A stretch of 64,000 nucleotides of DNA from positions 2,474,278 through 2,538,277 of the forward strand of contig BDGG01000004.1 of assembly GCA_001949185.1 (NCBI GenBank), given 5' to 3'. Made by a program: the position numbers and the translations under genes. The notes beneath the pieces were generated by a model that saw only the letters and a program-made list of their open reading frames with translations, was not told where the DNA came from and did not search any database. The stretch's first letter is position 1, and every line of letters starts with the position of its first letter. The DNA is from Ramazzottius varieornatus. Lineage: Eukaryota; Tardigrada; Eutardigrada; Parachela; Ramazzottiidae. Shown piece after piece: positions 45,801 to 58,681 of the stretch.

Positions 45801-48800
45801 CAAACCTCCTGCGATCAAATGTTATGTCAAGAGTTCGGCGGAGTTTGCTCGACCATTGACAAGCGCATGCAGTGTCTGTGCAAATTTGATTGCTCTGCCT
45901 CCAAAGACGCGGTGAAGTGTGGAAAACTGCAATCTGACGGGAGCAAACGATTATACCCGAATGAATGCTCATTAAGAAAACATGCGTGTCAGCAGCTGAC
46001 CAAAATAATCACCCTTCCTTTGGACCAATGCAAAGGTTAATTCTCTCGCACTACGTCGAAACCTTTCATGAGAACCCGAACGGCAAATTTCTCATTTGTT
46101 TTTCCTGTTGATCCAGTATTAACTCTTGACAATGTTGCAGATTGACGAACCCAGTTTTTTTGCATTGAGTATAATTGAATTTTGTTCTTTACAGATTTGG
46201 ATAGTCTTCCATGCAACGGGGCTCTTCCTCTGCGTAACAACATAACCGGTCAAGATTTGCAGTGTGGAGATGATATCCGAAGTGAAAAGTGCCCTCCCGG
46301 GAGCTTCTGTCATAAATCCATTAGTGCAACTTATGCCAAATGTTGTCCGCAAGGTGACTGTAGCTTAGACAGTGTCAATTTGAATATTTTAAACGGATTG
46401 ACTAACAGATATGACACACTCTTCCCTCTCAATACTCAACGATATGATATGTGTCATTTGAATCTGGAATTCTTCCAGGAAGTGTGTCACTCGGGGACTG
46501 TGCTACAAGCCGTCACGGTTGCTGTCCTGATGGCGTCACAGAGGCTCATGGAAAAGATGGTTATGGATGCAAAAAGGCGTATTCGGAAATCAGCGGTAAA
46601 CTTAATATTTAGAAAAATTAATCGGAAATTTACGCTATTCTGCGTGGGCTAACACTATGTTGTTTTCTGTAGGCCCCTGTGACTGTAACAAAATAGGGTC
46701 TCTGAGCAGTAAATGTGATGAGGAGACTAACCAGTGCAAGTGCAAGCCGGGAGTGGGCGGACCACGGTGTGACCGATGGTAAGGAGCAAAGCATTGCATT
46801 TTAAATTGTTATTGAAGTCACGCTCATGATATTTCCCCAGTTGATCAATTTATCCGCTGTATTGATTAATCGCGTGATGGACACGCTAGCGATCCAGTCT
46901 GACATGCTGGGTGGTCATTCCGACGATTGAACGACACATGCGAAAACAGCGGGCTTCTAAGTCAAGTCTGTCTTTTTGTTTTGCAGTCAACCGGGAATGT
47001 GGGGACTGAACAAATCCGCGCCCGCATTGAAAGGATGTACCCGTAAGACCCTTAAAAAACTTGAGAAGAAGCTTCTCGTCTATAATCCTAGAGTCAACAT
47101 CTTCAGAGTTTTATTTATGGCTTAGCTTGTTCCTGTTCGAAATTCGGATCAGTGCGACCAGACTGCGAGCAGATGACCGGAAGATGTTAGTAGTTCATTT
47201 AGGTGGTAAAAGATGGGAAAATGGTGATTGTCTTACAGTGGAAGTTTGTGATAGGTGTATGCAAGCCGGGAATTGTGGGGATGAAATGCGACACGTGTGC
47301 TGATGATCGACTGGTACTTCAAGCGGGAGGATGCGTTTCCGGTACGTTCCAGCTAATCGTTTCCTGCTATCATAAAGTTTATGGTGCGAGGACAATTGGG
47401 TTTTATGTCTATCTCCCTTTACAGCCGAGAACCATTCGCTACATCCATCATCTTGCGGAGAATTGATTTGTAATTTTGGTGCGGTTTGTGTGCAGAAGAA
47501 TGGTCAAGCAGAGGCGCAGTGTGCTTGTGACATGAATTGTGACGGAAAAGCCTCACAACATGTCTGTGGTACAGACAACTCAACCTACACGTCCATCTGT
47601 CAGTTGCGCCTACACGCATGTAACTTCCAAAAGGACATCACGATTGCCCACTCGGGCATTTGTGGGGAAGGCAAGTTTGGGGCAGCATGGCGCTTTTGTC
47701 CCTCGTTAAATTATTCTGACAGGGTGCCATTATTCCATTAACATGCACAACATCTGACTCGGGTTCTCTCCTTGTTGACCCATTTTTCACATGGCAGGGA
47801 ATGCTGTCACAAAAACTGTCTAAGAACTGTGACTTCAAATCAAAATTTAATTATCCCTTCTTTAGATGTGAAAGGTTACGGGACCGTGGAACCATTTCTC
47901 ATAAGTGGTCCACAGTCGGACATGGACTCAAATCCTAATGATAGCAACGTCTTGCCATGGGAAAGCGATGAGGTTCCCGCGAAAAGACAAAAAGGCATGT
48001 GTATAATTGATTTTTACAGCGTGAGAAACTGACAGAAGATCTAGCGGCAGTCCAAGACCTTATGCTAGAAAACCGTAAATGCTCTCATTACTGCTCCTAC
48101 ACGCGGCGCCTAAGTTCCTTTCGACAACTGACTCTTGCAGAACTTTACTTACATACTTTTCTACATTCCAGAAGACGTGAATTTGAAGACAAAAGCTGCC
48201 GAAAAGAGTTATTGCGACAGGAAACCGTGCTTCAATGGCGGTACATGCATTGAAACCGACCAGTCCATCGAATGTCGGTGTCCGCCAGGTTTCCGGGGAC
48301 TTCACTGTAAAGAAGGTATTGGACCATATGCTTAACCGCAGAATGTTTTTTTCTGTTTTTACGAATCAAAATCCGAAACCAGCGAAACTTCGAATCGCTC
48401 TCATGGACCAGTATGCTTGATCAAATTGTTTATTCGGGTTGCAGAAATGCTGACTACCATCCCCTCGTTCAGCGGCCAATCTTATTATGAACTAAGACCA
48501 ATGAAGTCGAAATCGATTGACGTAATCGAGATCGATCTCATGCCCTACAGTCTGGACGGTATCCTCATGTACAACGGTCAGAAACCAGACGGAAGCGGTG
48601 ACTTTATTTCGCTGACTCTTCGCAATGGCTTCGTGGAGTTCCGGTACGACTTGGGAGACGGTCCAGCCTTGGTTCGGACCACTGCACCCGTAACGCTGGA
48701 GAAACGCCATCGTGTGGTAGCACGACGCTACAACCAAGACGCTCTCCTGAAGCTGGACAACCATCCAGAGATATCGGGCCGAAGTCCCGGCAGCCGCAAC

Positions 48801-50977
48801 TTCCTCGACATCGAAGACAACCTCTTTGTCGGCTCCGTTCCATCACAACACGAACTCGTGTATGACAAGCTCGGTTGTAAGACGGGCTTTGTGGGTTGTG
48901 TCTACTCTATGAAGATTGGCAAACGGTATCTTGGCCTCACTGATCCTGACGTGAATGATATCGTCGCTGCTTTTGAGATCGGTGAATGTGGGAAGAATGC
49001 CTGCTTGAGCTCGCCATGTCTTAACGGGGGAACTTGTGAAGCAGTGGCTAAGGGTATCCATTATCACTGTATTTGCGGGAAAGGACTGAGCGGTAAGAAC
49101 TGCGAGGTTCGCCAGAGTCGAACTGAGGCGAGAGCAATCTCGGCCACTGAAGCCCGGAGTAGCGCGTGCACGAACTGCTCTCAAGAGCTCACAGTGGTCC
49201 CTTCGCCACCTTTGGCGGACTTTTCTGGGAACTCGTACCTGACACTGCCGGCAATAACGGACGGGAACCCAGCACTGATGATTGAAATGTGGCTCTTGAC
49301 AAGGTCGTCTCATGGTCTGCTGCTGTATGCTGGACAAAGACCCGGAAGTAGCGGCGGGGACTTTGTCTGCCTCAAGCTCAGTAACTTGAGATACGAGTTG
49401 CTATTCGATTTGGGAGATGGCCCTGTCAACGTAACGTAAGTTGTCCGAATGTGCGGTCTGCTAAGAGAACAAGAAGCTTCTGTAATAGATTGTCTATTCC
49501 ACTAGTTTTATTATGTAAGTCGAGCCAACGAACAGAATGTCTCTTCTTCTGCAGTTATCCGGATCAAGTGCAGTTATCTGTGTGGCATTCGATCAAGGTA
49601 CTTCGGCATGGAAAACGAGCATCACTGCAAGTGAACGATTTTCCTCTTGTCAGCGGAGAATCTCAGGTTAGACTCTTAACGTTGGTCAGATTTTCATCTT
49701 TGCAATCATAACACGAGGTATCAGGTATGTACTGATTCTGAACGAGAGATTATTGGTTTAAAATCCTTGCAGGGCTCGCTGGCTGAACTAAATGTTGGGA
49801 CGCAGACATTCATAGGAGGCGTCAAGCATCCATCTTTGCTGTCAAGATTCGCCGAGGCGCACCATTATTTCCAAGGAGCCATCCAGATGATTCAAATAAA
49901 CAGCAAGAAATGGACGAACCTCATTCATGATGCAGTAGAGTCCCACAAGATCGGGGAGTACGTCGGAGCTCCTTGCCACGACAAGACAGTCCACTGCCAT
50001 AATGGCGGCCTTTGCATACCAAGACTCGAAACGCACATATGCAAATGCCTCCCAGCATATAAAGGACAGGACTGCAGCGAAGGTGCGTTGCTGAAAGCTC
50101 TCGTGTATCGTACTGAACTGTACTATATCATGCCTGGCTGTTGCCACTTTTGTAGAAAGCCGGCTTCCTTCTAGAACTTTGGCCCAGCCGAAAGCTGTAC
50201 ATTTCGACGGCCATACTTTTCTTCAGTACCCAAACCTAGTCAGTCACAGGTAACTATGGATTGTCAATATGGAAAAATGTTCTGTGGGATTAATAATCAT
50301 CGGTATACAAAGTTATGAGTGTTTGCTGCGGTACAGTACGACGAGCCAGGACCAAAATACCTACACGCTACGTCTCAAGACCAGCGCACTGGACGGTCTG
50401 CTGCTCTGGCAGAGCAGTGGAAAAGCGACCACCGGCACTTATTTCGCATTAGCTGTTGTCCATGGTCATGTCGAAATGAGTTGCAGTTTGGGGAAAGGGA
50501 CAGAAAGCTTGGTGATCCGCTCGAAAAACTTCGTTAGTGATGGCAAATGGCACTCGATCGGCGTCGAAAGGTGCAGATAGATATTACACAGTGCAGTCTC
50601 CACATCCAGAATATGTAAATTTTACGATTTACAGGAAAAAACACACCGGCTCACTGGCTGTGGACGGAGAGAAACATACCAAGGCTTTAACTCACGGACC
50701 AACAGCATTGCACACTGACGGAAAGCTCTATATTGGTACGAGGATGAGAACATTTTACTGGAGAACCGTTAGTGGGTTTTTGACCCTGTTGATGACCTTT
50801 CGGTTTTTTACAGGAGGCTTTGCCGATGTACCGAACGGGTTCGCCGCATCGTATTACCAGGGTTTCCGGGGATGCTTGACAGATGTGGTCGTTTCCCATG
50901 ATCATTTGCTAGCGTTATCGGCGAACCAGACCTTCGGATTGAAGTCGTGTTCAGCAGATCCCACAGAGAAAGATTGA
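39806..50977 (+). CDS. AGRN: Agrin, secreted basement-membrane / synaptic heparan sulfate proteoglycan
   Basis: Agrin organises synapses and basement membranes, binding laminin through NtA and dystroglycan or LRP4 through its LG domains. The start at 39806 opens a signal peptide ([16 protein letters not shown]). The first exon (to 40262) holds the laminin-binding NtA domain, with [11 protein letters not shown] and [14 protein letters not shown]. Then, in order: follistatin/Kazal modules at about 43868-44325 ([15 protein letters not shown]...), 44874-45387 (CDFYASCEV... [12 protein letters not shown] + CHLRRAAC) and 45800-46037; a Cys-rich block with [18 protein letters not shown] (about 46500-46590); laminin-EGF repeats ([16 protein letters not shown] at 46673; [20 protein letters not shown] at about 47127); a fourth follistatin module (47455-47670); EGF (48205-48315); LamG1 (48450-48990); EGF; LamG2 (about 49200-49970); EGF; and LamG3 (about 50330-50960), ending CSADPTEKD. 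Vertebrate agrin has about nine follistatin modules and a SEA domain; here I see four and no SEA. Some small joins in 46600-50600 are approximate. Confidence 0.93.
40263..43867 (+). other. Large first coding intron of agrin (3.6 kb)
   Basis: Separates the NtA exon from the first follistatin exon. ORFs inside (for example 40895-41299 plus, 40565-40918 minus, 41952-42374 minus) show no recognised domain. I see no transposon ends or RNA genes. A later phase-compatible small exon could have been missed. Confidence 0.6.
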
Positions 50978-51386
50978 AACTTGCCGTAACAGACATCGAT
51001 TATGGCGTCCCATAAAAAGCGCGTAGACCAAAATTGCTTGTCTTATCGCATCCTTGGTTGGATGCCTAGGGTATTCAGTTCCAGACCAAATTTGCCTTTG
51101 AGATTTATATTTTGTACAGCTTCATCGATAGCGATTTATAGCTTGTTCAACTTTGTTTTTTTTTGTTGTTGCGTACATTGTATATGTATCCGGAAATAAC
51201 TGTTCGCAGAACATAAAATACGGAAAGAATTCGCTGTCTCGAAACCTCGAAGGTTCCATGTGCATAAAGATAACTGGAACTATACGAACATGATGCTAAA
51301 ATCGCTTTGATAAGATTGATCAAATGAAACCAGGAAAGATCATAATTCATCAAGAAATATCCGGTCACGTTGGTCTAATCGACGCA
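50978..51386. other. Intergenic, convergent 3' ends of agrin and TMEM222
   Basis: About 410 bp that should carry the agrin and TMEM222 3' UTRs. T-rich around 51153-51170. No gene is seen. Confidence 0.55.
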
Positions 51387-52405
51387 CTACAGCACAACAC
51401 TCAAAGTAACAATCAGGACCACCAAAACCAAAGAAGGAAGCCAACTTTTCACAAACCGTGCCACACTGCAACATAAACTGTCATTAGATATCGAAGGAAA
51501 TATGGATCTGAAACTGAGAGCACTTGGTCTCACCTAACATAGTGACCTCGGAACAACATGAAGAAGCAGAGGTTGACCATGTTCCAGTTGGTTTTGCCGT
51601 CGTACGTCATCAGGTTGAGGGCTGTGGCAACATGGGAGTGACAATTATCACAGCACAGGTTGTGCTACGAGAAAAAAAGATGCAAGGTAGGGTATCTGTT
51701 TGTGTGTAGACTTAATGCTTTCTCGTTCGCACATGTCACGAGAAGCGATCAACCGGCTTGCGAAAATGAAGCTTCCACAGTGGTACATAAGGGGGATGAC
51801 TTACAATACGGCCATTGTATATAGTCGACGCTTCCGCCACGCCTTTGTCCCAACCATCAGCTCCACTCAGTGCTTTAGCCGGATCGAGCTTCCAGTAACG
51901 AGTTGGTGCTCCAAACGCCATATTGTCCTCCTGAAGAAGAATACACAAGTAAAGCAAGTGACCGCTGTCATGTATGGTCGAAGTTTGATCTTACTCATCT
52001 GAGTCTTCCCTTGTTCGCTCTTCGAACTTACCGAAACGTAATATGGTCCAGCAAAATCTCTAATGACTCCTCGGGATGTCGCGATGCCCATGTGTCCAAT
52101 GAACGGGAGCAGCCATCTACAGCAACAAAATGCACGTACGGACGGTACGGTAACGGTGTAAAGGCAGAGCCCAGGGAGCCCAGGGAGCTCAATCCCGCTT
52201 TCCACACAGCTTACGGACAGGGACTACGGATAGATCACTTACGATATTACTGGGATTGGTGTCTGCAAGGCAAATGAACAACGAGCGCTTAATGTAAGAT
52301 GTCTCATATACACTGGTTGAGGTAACAAGTTTGTCTTACCCAAACAATGCAGAACGGATACCGACTCTTTGCATGGTCCACCTTAGCTGTCACGTCTTCT
52401 TCCAT
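51387..52405 (-). CDS. TMEM222: TMEM222 family membrane protein
   Basis: TMEM222 is a conserved eukaryotic membrane protein of poorly known function (DUF778 family). Minus-strand exons: 52340-52405 (MEEDVTAKVDHAKSRYPFCI, then VW), 52242-52262 (TPIPVIS), 52032-~52116 (WLLPFIGHMGIATSRGVIRD, then FAGPYYVS), 51805-51930 (EDNMAFGAPTRYWKLDP...), 51534-51664 (HNLCCDNCHSHVATALNLM...NWNMVNLCFF) and 51387-51464 (VARFVKSWLPSLVLVVLIV...L-stop). These match the family in order over nearly the whole protein, including the invariant IGHMGI, GVIRDF, CCDNCHSHVA and NWNMV blocks. One phase problem remains: the 21-bp exon ends in phase 0, but the next exon would begin with one extra base (A) before TGG. A small exon in 52140-52200 or a sequence or model error could explain this. 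Confidence 0.9.
52242..52262 (-). other. Probable 21-bp micro-exon of TMEM222 (TPIPVIS)
   Basis: Bounded by GCCTTGCAG and GTAAGT on the minus strand. It encodes the conserved TPIPV that follows FC(I/V)VW in the family. Confidence 0.7.
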
Positions 52406-53797
52406 GGTGGGAACTCTCTGATACATCTCACATACACGAAGCACTCAGTAACGTCCCACCTAGCGCAGGCAACATCCCAAGCAACCCATTTAGGATAGGA
52501 TGATTTCCCGAATCTGTGCGACGGGAAGTACACTGTTGCACAGGCCGCGAATGTCCACCATCAGCCAGCGTTCGAAACCTGCTTACACTGCGCAAGAATA
52601 TTGTTGCCCAGCTCAGACACAGCACTGAAAACCGTAGATGTGTTAGCCAGCACTTCGGGAACAACTCAAAGACCAAAGTGGGTAAGTGGATCAAAAACCA
52701 AAACAAAGAATTCTTCCCAGATTTTCTCATTTTGAGTCGAAACAGCTCCTTGCCAACCAATTAAGGCGAAATCCATCCGTTCACAAAATCAATCAATCGT
52801 TCGGAAGTACTTCGTTAGTTAAAGGTTCCGATCACAAGTACGAGGATAAGGTCCTAACTTCGCTAACGATTAAAACTTTGTTCATGTCGTCACAACAGCT
52901 TTAAGCCTAGTTTCACTGGGTGACGACATTAGCGAAGTTCTAACCGCTGGTAAAGTTAGGACCTTATCCTCATACGACCAATCAAATTCGGCTCTGTATC
53001 GGGTTAAAGATTTTAGTTAGCCAAAGGGGAAATTCAGAAAGCACTGATGAGCCGCTGGACTTCGCATTGCTGGAATGTAGAACACACGATCAAGCGGCTG
53101 ATTTATTGCACTAGTCTAATATCGAGGCGGAGTGAATATTCGTCACATCATCGTCCATACAACCAAAAGGACCAAACTTTTCCGTCGGGCTTCCACAGGC
53201 AAGCCATAACATTAGGCGACGTTTCTCCCATATTTCAGAGCTCCGAGATGAGGGAATATGTCTTCCGCGATGAGAATTAAAGTAAATCTGTAATCGATGT
53301 TTCGTATGAAAGCCCGATCATGACTCGATTCTCCAACGTCCGGTATTACTGCTGATGGGTATTCTTCACCTTATCTACGACGGCTGTTTAATCAGCTTGC
53401 ATTTTGGCACGGCGTTAGTGGCAGAATTTGGAGTACTGCAGTTCCGTAGTACGAGAAAGAAACCAAACAATCGCAAGTTTCATGACTTCGTCACTTTCAC
53501 CATTTTCGTCGTACCTTCTTCCAGGTGGATTTGCTTCCAGGATCTGTCCCGCGTTCACGCTCAGAACGGGTCAAGGCCATCGGTCAGCTATCCTTCAAAT
53601 CTGTGTCGAAAGGCCACTCTGAAAGCAGCACAAAGTTTATCGGGATCGACCCGTCGTTCCGGAGAAAGACCGACCTTCATTTCAAACTCGTCTGTGGTTG
53701 CTAGAGCGGATTGTGTGCGTACTCCTTCTGCTTGCTCGACGCATTACGAATAGTTTGTGGACGTCCGGGAAGTGTGTTTATCGCTGGCATACTGGAG
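52406..53797. other. Divergent intergenic region of TMEM222 and TNPO3
   Basis: About 1.4 kb containing a 129-bp foldback element and the presumed promoters of both genes. A 132-codon + ORF at 53355-53753 just upstream of TNPO3 may be part of its 5' UTR; it has no recognised domain. Confidence 0.45.
52843..52971. repeat. Foldback (inverted-repeat) element, 129 bp
   Basis: GAGGATAAGGTCCTAACTT at 52843-52861 is exactly inverted at 52953-52971. A nested pair, CTTCGCTAA (52859-52867) and TTAGCGAAG (52929-52937), follows the same symmetry, and related CTAACTTCGCTAA units recur. It could be a small MITE. A target duplication is not clear. Confidence 0.75.
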
Positions 53798-56700
53798 ATG
53801 GCACCTCAAGAAAGCGCGACGATGGCAGAGCAAGTACTGCAGGCTCTGAATCTGTTCCACAATACTACGGATGAAGACACTCGGAAGACTGCAGAAAGGT
53901 TCCTTGAAGACTTTGAATCTACAGTAAGTTGTGTTGGGCCACCTGTCTACCGCTTACAGATTAGTATTGGGAAGTTTGAGAATAGTTTTCTTGAACGTTT
54001 TCGCTCCTAGGATGCTGCATGGGAAGTGTGCCATCTTCTACTCGAGAACAGCGTCGATCTGAAGTGTAAACATTTCGCTGCTCGGACATTCAAATCCAAG
54101 GTGGGTTATCCTGGTTATGTTGCTACTGCTCCTGAAAGAGCCTTTTGCGTTTATTTGCCAAAGTTGGTTGTCGGAAATAGCGTCTTAGGTCGTTTCATTT
54201 AGATGCTTGCTCGGGTATGTCGGAACTAGGCATCCTGTTGCAGGTTCTGAAATCCTTCGCCGACATGAGCGATGCTGATCAACTTGGGCTGAGGGATATG
54301 GTTTTCCATCATGTAAATCGGGTCAATGGGAAGGACGAACGCGCGGTGATGGTGGCGGTACGTTGGCTGTGTTGCTTGCATTACTTACTTCCGGTTGCAT
54401 GTACCGGTTACTTCCGGTTGCTGAATTTCGACATTCAACCTTTGCGGTTATTTTTCTGTAGCTGTGTGTCGCGCTTGCGGACATTGCTCTGCAGATGCCG
54501 TCTTGGAACGATGCAGTGAGCGATGTGATAGCAAGGTTAGTCTATGAAATAACAGGTACAGTTCTCTAGAGACCAGCATGTTCCTGCTGAACCGTGGAGC
54601 TGTGGCTATGCAGCATTGTTCTCTGCTTTACAGGTACGGCGAAAATTCCAGCTATACCCCGATTCTTCTCGAATTACTTACCGTAATTCCAGAGGAGGTG
54701 AGAGGTGAACGTTCGAATTGAAAAAGACGAACAAGTTTCGAATATGAATTTGCAGATGACGGATGAGAAGCTCAAGCTCTCTGCGTCCCGGAGAAAGTAT
54801 CTGCAGGAACGTCTGAAACAGAACGGAGCAAGGATCGTAGCTCTGTTGGTAAGTGAGCTCCGTCGTCAGTACACAGTCCTAACCTTTAAAATGTAATATG
54901 TATACGACTGTGATAAAACTGATGTAGAATGGTATGATTAACCGGCCGGATGCCTCCAAAGATGCCGACTTTATGGCCAAAATCTACGATTGCCTCGGTA
55001 TATGGGCGGATGAAGGAGCTCTGACCGTTTATAATGCACTTCATACTCCACTGCTGCAAAATCTCTTCCTTTACCTGGTAGGCTAATTATGCTTCATTCT
55101 GGATGTTTCAAAGTTTGTGTATCTTTGCTATCAGTTATCGCTTCGTTTCAGAGTGACATCAATACACCCGTGGTTCTTCATGAAAGCTGTGCCAGATGCT
55201 TGTCGGCATCCATGCAGGACTTTGTCGTAGGTTCTTAAAGAAAGGAAGATTTTGACAGCAGTAATAATTTACTCGTTCCATTTCTTCTCAGAAAGAGGCC
55301 AGCAGTTCAAAAAGCAAGCTCAAGGAGCTGGTGGAATCCACGCTAAGATTTGAAGAGCATTACTGTATTACGCTCCAGAAAGAGGATGTCGAACGGTTAG
55401 TTGCGGTACTGCGCAGCAGAGCTCCTGTACATTTGCATTCTTTACTTTTCTGACAGGTGCAAAAACTACGTGCGGGTTTTCGCCGAGCTTGCCGAATGCT
55501 TGGTGAAGGAAAACGAGGAGCGCGGTACGGATATTTTTGAGTTTCCTCGCCTTCTGGATCTTCTACTCGTGTGCTGCAATCATCCCGAACATGAGGTTCG
55601 AAACCGTTTGACAAATCATCGCTACTATCACGCTGAAGTCCTCTTGGCGCCGGCATGCTTGATTTTTTACAGGTCGTTGAAATGGTGATAGACGTGTGGC
55701 CTATAATGTACGAGTCGACAACCGGCAGGGGAAAGAAGAATCGCAACGGAGAGGTGTTGAAAGACTGTTTTCTCAAGCTTTTGCTTGCCTTATGGAAGAG
55801 CTGCCGGCCAGATCCAGACGGTGTAAATCTCTTACCGGGTTTTTTCCATGAACAGCGCCAGTATAGTGAGATGTTCGCGTATCTTAGGACTGGATAGCAG
55901 AAAAAGACGACGAGTTTCAGGATTATCGAAAACACGTGGCTGAGATTGTTTTTGAAATATGTCCCGGCATCGGATATAGAGAGTCCTGGGAAGCGGTGAG
56001 TATCCCGTTTTCTTCAGCTTAAATCTTCGACAGCTTTCGGATTGTATTTGTGGTTACTCCGTATTTCTCCTCTTCCTGGTTTTTCAGCTCGTACGGTTGA
56101 TGTCTGCTAACCAGAATCAATGGGATGCCGTCGAGTCCTCATTATTCCTCATGTCATCGGTGGCTAGTCAGATGGCGCAGTAAGTACCACCGTATGCCCA
56201 AACTACCGGTGTGTTATCGTTCGAATAAAGAAGAGGCTTACAATGTTCTTACTTTCGCAGCGAGGATAGTTCGTTAGTGTCACCCATTATTGGCGCGCTG
56301 ACTTCTATGCCCACAATCCCCAAAGTGGGCTTTCAACATACCATCCTCAACTTCTTCGGGTATCTGGCACCCTGGTTCGAGCGCAACAACGAATACACAG
56401 GTACACCTCAGCAAAATTATGTGGAGACAACATACAATTAGAAAATTTATCTGCAGAAACAAAGCTTGAATATACAGTTTGACTAGAATATGAACTTAGT
56501 TTTTGGGCCTATGTAGATAAGGTCCTGACCATAATCGTCAACTCGCTGCCTGTCCAAAAGCTGAGCGACCCGGCCACCTGGGCTTTGCAAGAAATGAGCT
56601 TCCATTGCCGGTCCCACATGGTCAAATACTTTCACGAGATCATGTCCTTGCTGGGACGACTGGAACGTCAAGGGCTGACCGAAGACGAGATGGCCTCGAT

Positions 56701-58220
56701 ATCGAATGCTGCTGTGAACATCCTGAACGACATGCCTCAACAGTCCCAGCTGCAGTGCCTAAAAGAAATCTGTGATATCGTCAGGACGCCTCTCCGTGAC
56801 ATCACCACGTCTGCTCGCAATGGCCAGATTTCCAAGAGCGACACTGCCCGTCTGATCATATGGATCAACCATCTGGCGGAAGTTTTCAAGCATCTAGATG
56901 TAAAATCCCACAAGGACATCATTGTCGAGCTCGTACACACGGTCAGATTCATTTGCCGGTCTTCTGAAAACTTTTTCTTTGTGCTGACACTGGTGTGTCA
57001 TGTGCAGTTATGGCCGCTTCTGGCAGACGTGGCGCAGCTTTTCCTCCGGGATCAAGATGTGATGGAGAAGGTGATTCGGGCACTGAGGTACATGGTGCGC
57101 TTCCTTGGGAAAGAGTCTGGAGTTTCCGTCCTACCCGTGTTTGCCAAGTTTACCGATCTGTACACGAGCGCACCGCAGTCGAGTATGCTGTACCTTGCCA
57201 GTGTTCTGGTTGACGAATTCGGAGAACTTCCGGATATGCGGGAAGGATTCGCCAGCATGCTAGAGGTAAATGATAGCTTACTTCCGTTCAAACTTTAAAG
57301 TAGCGTACATTAGACTTACCATACTAATGTTTGCAGTCACTGAGTCCGGCCACCTTCAACCTTCTGAATTCCGAGAATGCCGTGCGTCAGAATCCAGACA
57401 TCGTGGCAGATTATTTCCGGACGTGTAAGAGGTGAGTTAACCGATAAAATCGTTCCCATGGTGGTTTACCTATTGCTACCTTTCTCTGTTCTCTAGGCTT
57501 GCGGAGAAAGCGTTCATAGTTCTCGTTCTTCATCCGAGACTACAGGACATAATGAGGTTCAGCCTACTATGTAGCGAGTCCACAAGCCAAGAAGCTAACC
57601 ATGCCGTCTTTGCATTCTGGGAGTCTTTGTTGCAGGCTGGTCGCAATGTAAGTACGAGTAAACTTTGATGGTTCTCCGAGAAATGTTTTGTACGGACTGT
57701 ATATGTAAGATCAACCTCATCTCTACATAGTGCATTCGAGGGACGAACCCGGACGACAACAGGGGTCAGCCGGTGATGAGGGAGTTGTTACGCATTTTCG
57801 CATCGGAGATGGAGAGCAAGGCGCTTTTAGGAGTCTATCTGAACATTACCACAGCTATCGACGCTGTCCACGTGATGGATCCCATCTCGGGTTTCGAGCA
57901 GGAAGGGCTGGTACGTTTGACCATTATTAAGCGTGCATCATGGATCATGAAGGTGCTGTTCTCTCCGCTAGACGCCACCCGGAATGTTGGACTATGCCTT
58001 GCGGTCTGTTCCCGCGCCTCGGACAAATGATGGCAAGATGCCGTTGATGGAAAGCCATCTGAGCACATTCCGAGAAGTCATGGCGTGAGTGCAATAAAGC
58101 TACAAAGACGTCACCTGGTCTTTTGAATGATAATTATTGTGGCTGTTTTTCTCCAGGAAACGTGGCAGCGAAGATTCGAAAATTGCTGCCTTGTCAACCT
58201 TTATTAACGTTTATCGGTAG
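53798..58220 (+). CDS. TNPO3: Transportin-3 (importin-beta family nuclear import receptor)
   Basis: Transportin-3 carries SR-rich splicing factors into the nucleus under RanGTP control. Start MAPQESATMAEQVLQALNLF at 53798; 16 or more exons with short introns chain to SKIAALSTFINVYR-stop at 58220. Diagnostic blocks in family order: the N-terminal importin repeat with AWEVCHLLLEN and HFAARTFKSK; ALADIALQMPSW; YTPILLELLTVIPEE; SASRRKYLQERL (family: GANRRTEI); FMAKIYDCLGIWADEGAL; VVLHESCARCLSA; RVFAELAECLVKE; LLDLLLVCCNHPEHEV; WEALVRLMSANQNQWDAVES; VSPIIGALTSMPTIPK; SLPVQKLSDPATWALQEMSF; NILNDMPQQSQLQCLKEIC; ALRYMVRFLGKES; SSMLYLASVLVDEFGE; and LRIFASEMESKALLGVYLNI. All are helical HEAT-repeat sequence. 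Length of roughly 930-950 residues is normal for the family. Importin-13 is the nearest alternative, but the transportin-3 blocks fit better. Confidence 0.92.
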
Positions 58221-58681
58221 TTCTTTTGATAAGCTGTGATACTTGGATTATGTTACGTTGCGCTAAATTACATTATGCTGTATTTTCGAAACTGAATCGC
58301 GCGCTGCTGAGTGATTAATTTACGCTTTTGGTTCTTGTTTCTTCACCGGAAGTAGATTACGAGTTTTATTTATAGTCTTTACAAATCATTCTTACGTTTC
58401 AGCTTTTGATGAGATATTTGTCGTTGTGATTTTCATCGAGTGTGATCGACATGTTTTTCAACATTTGACCAACCTAAGGCAGCAGTAGAAATCCAGAAAA
58501 TTACCCAATAAAACAATTGAGCAGTTTGTTCGCAGACCGGAGTGGCCATGCGTCAAATAAAGAGACAAGCACTATATGCTTTACAAAAGAACAACTATGT
58601 GCTACTAAAATGTAAAACGTAGACGAAATCTGTCGGTCCGGTACGGCGAAAATACTTAGGAACAAAAATGGCTCTTTCTGA
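58221..58681. other. Intergenic, convergent 3' ends of TNPO3 and CELF
   Basis: 461 bp, AT-rich, containing the two AATAAA hexamers. No gene is seen. Confidence 0.55.
58507..58512 (+). promoter_or_regulatory. Candidate polyadenylation signal for TNPO3
   Basis: AATAAA 287 bp after the TNPO3 stop, with a second AATAAA at 58556-58561. Assignment is by position only. Confidence 0.45.
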
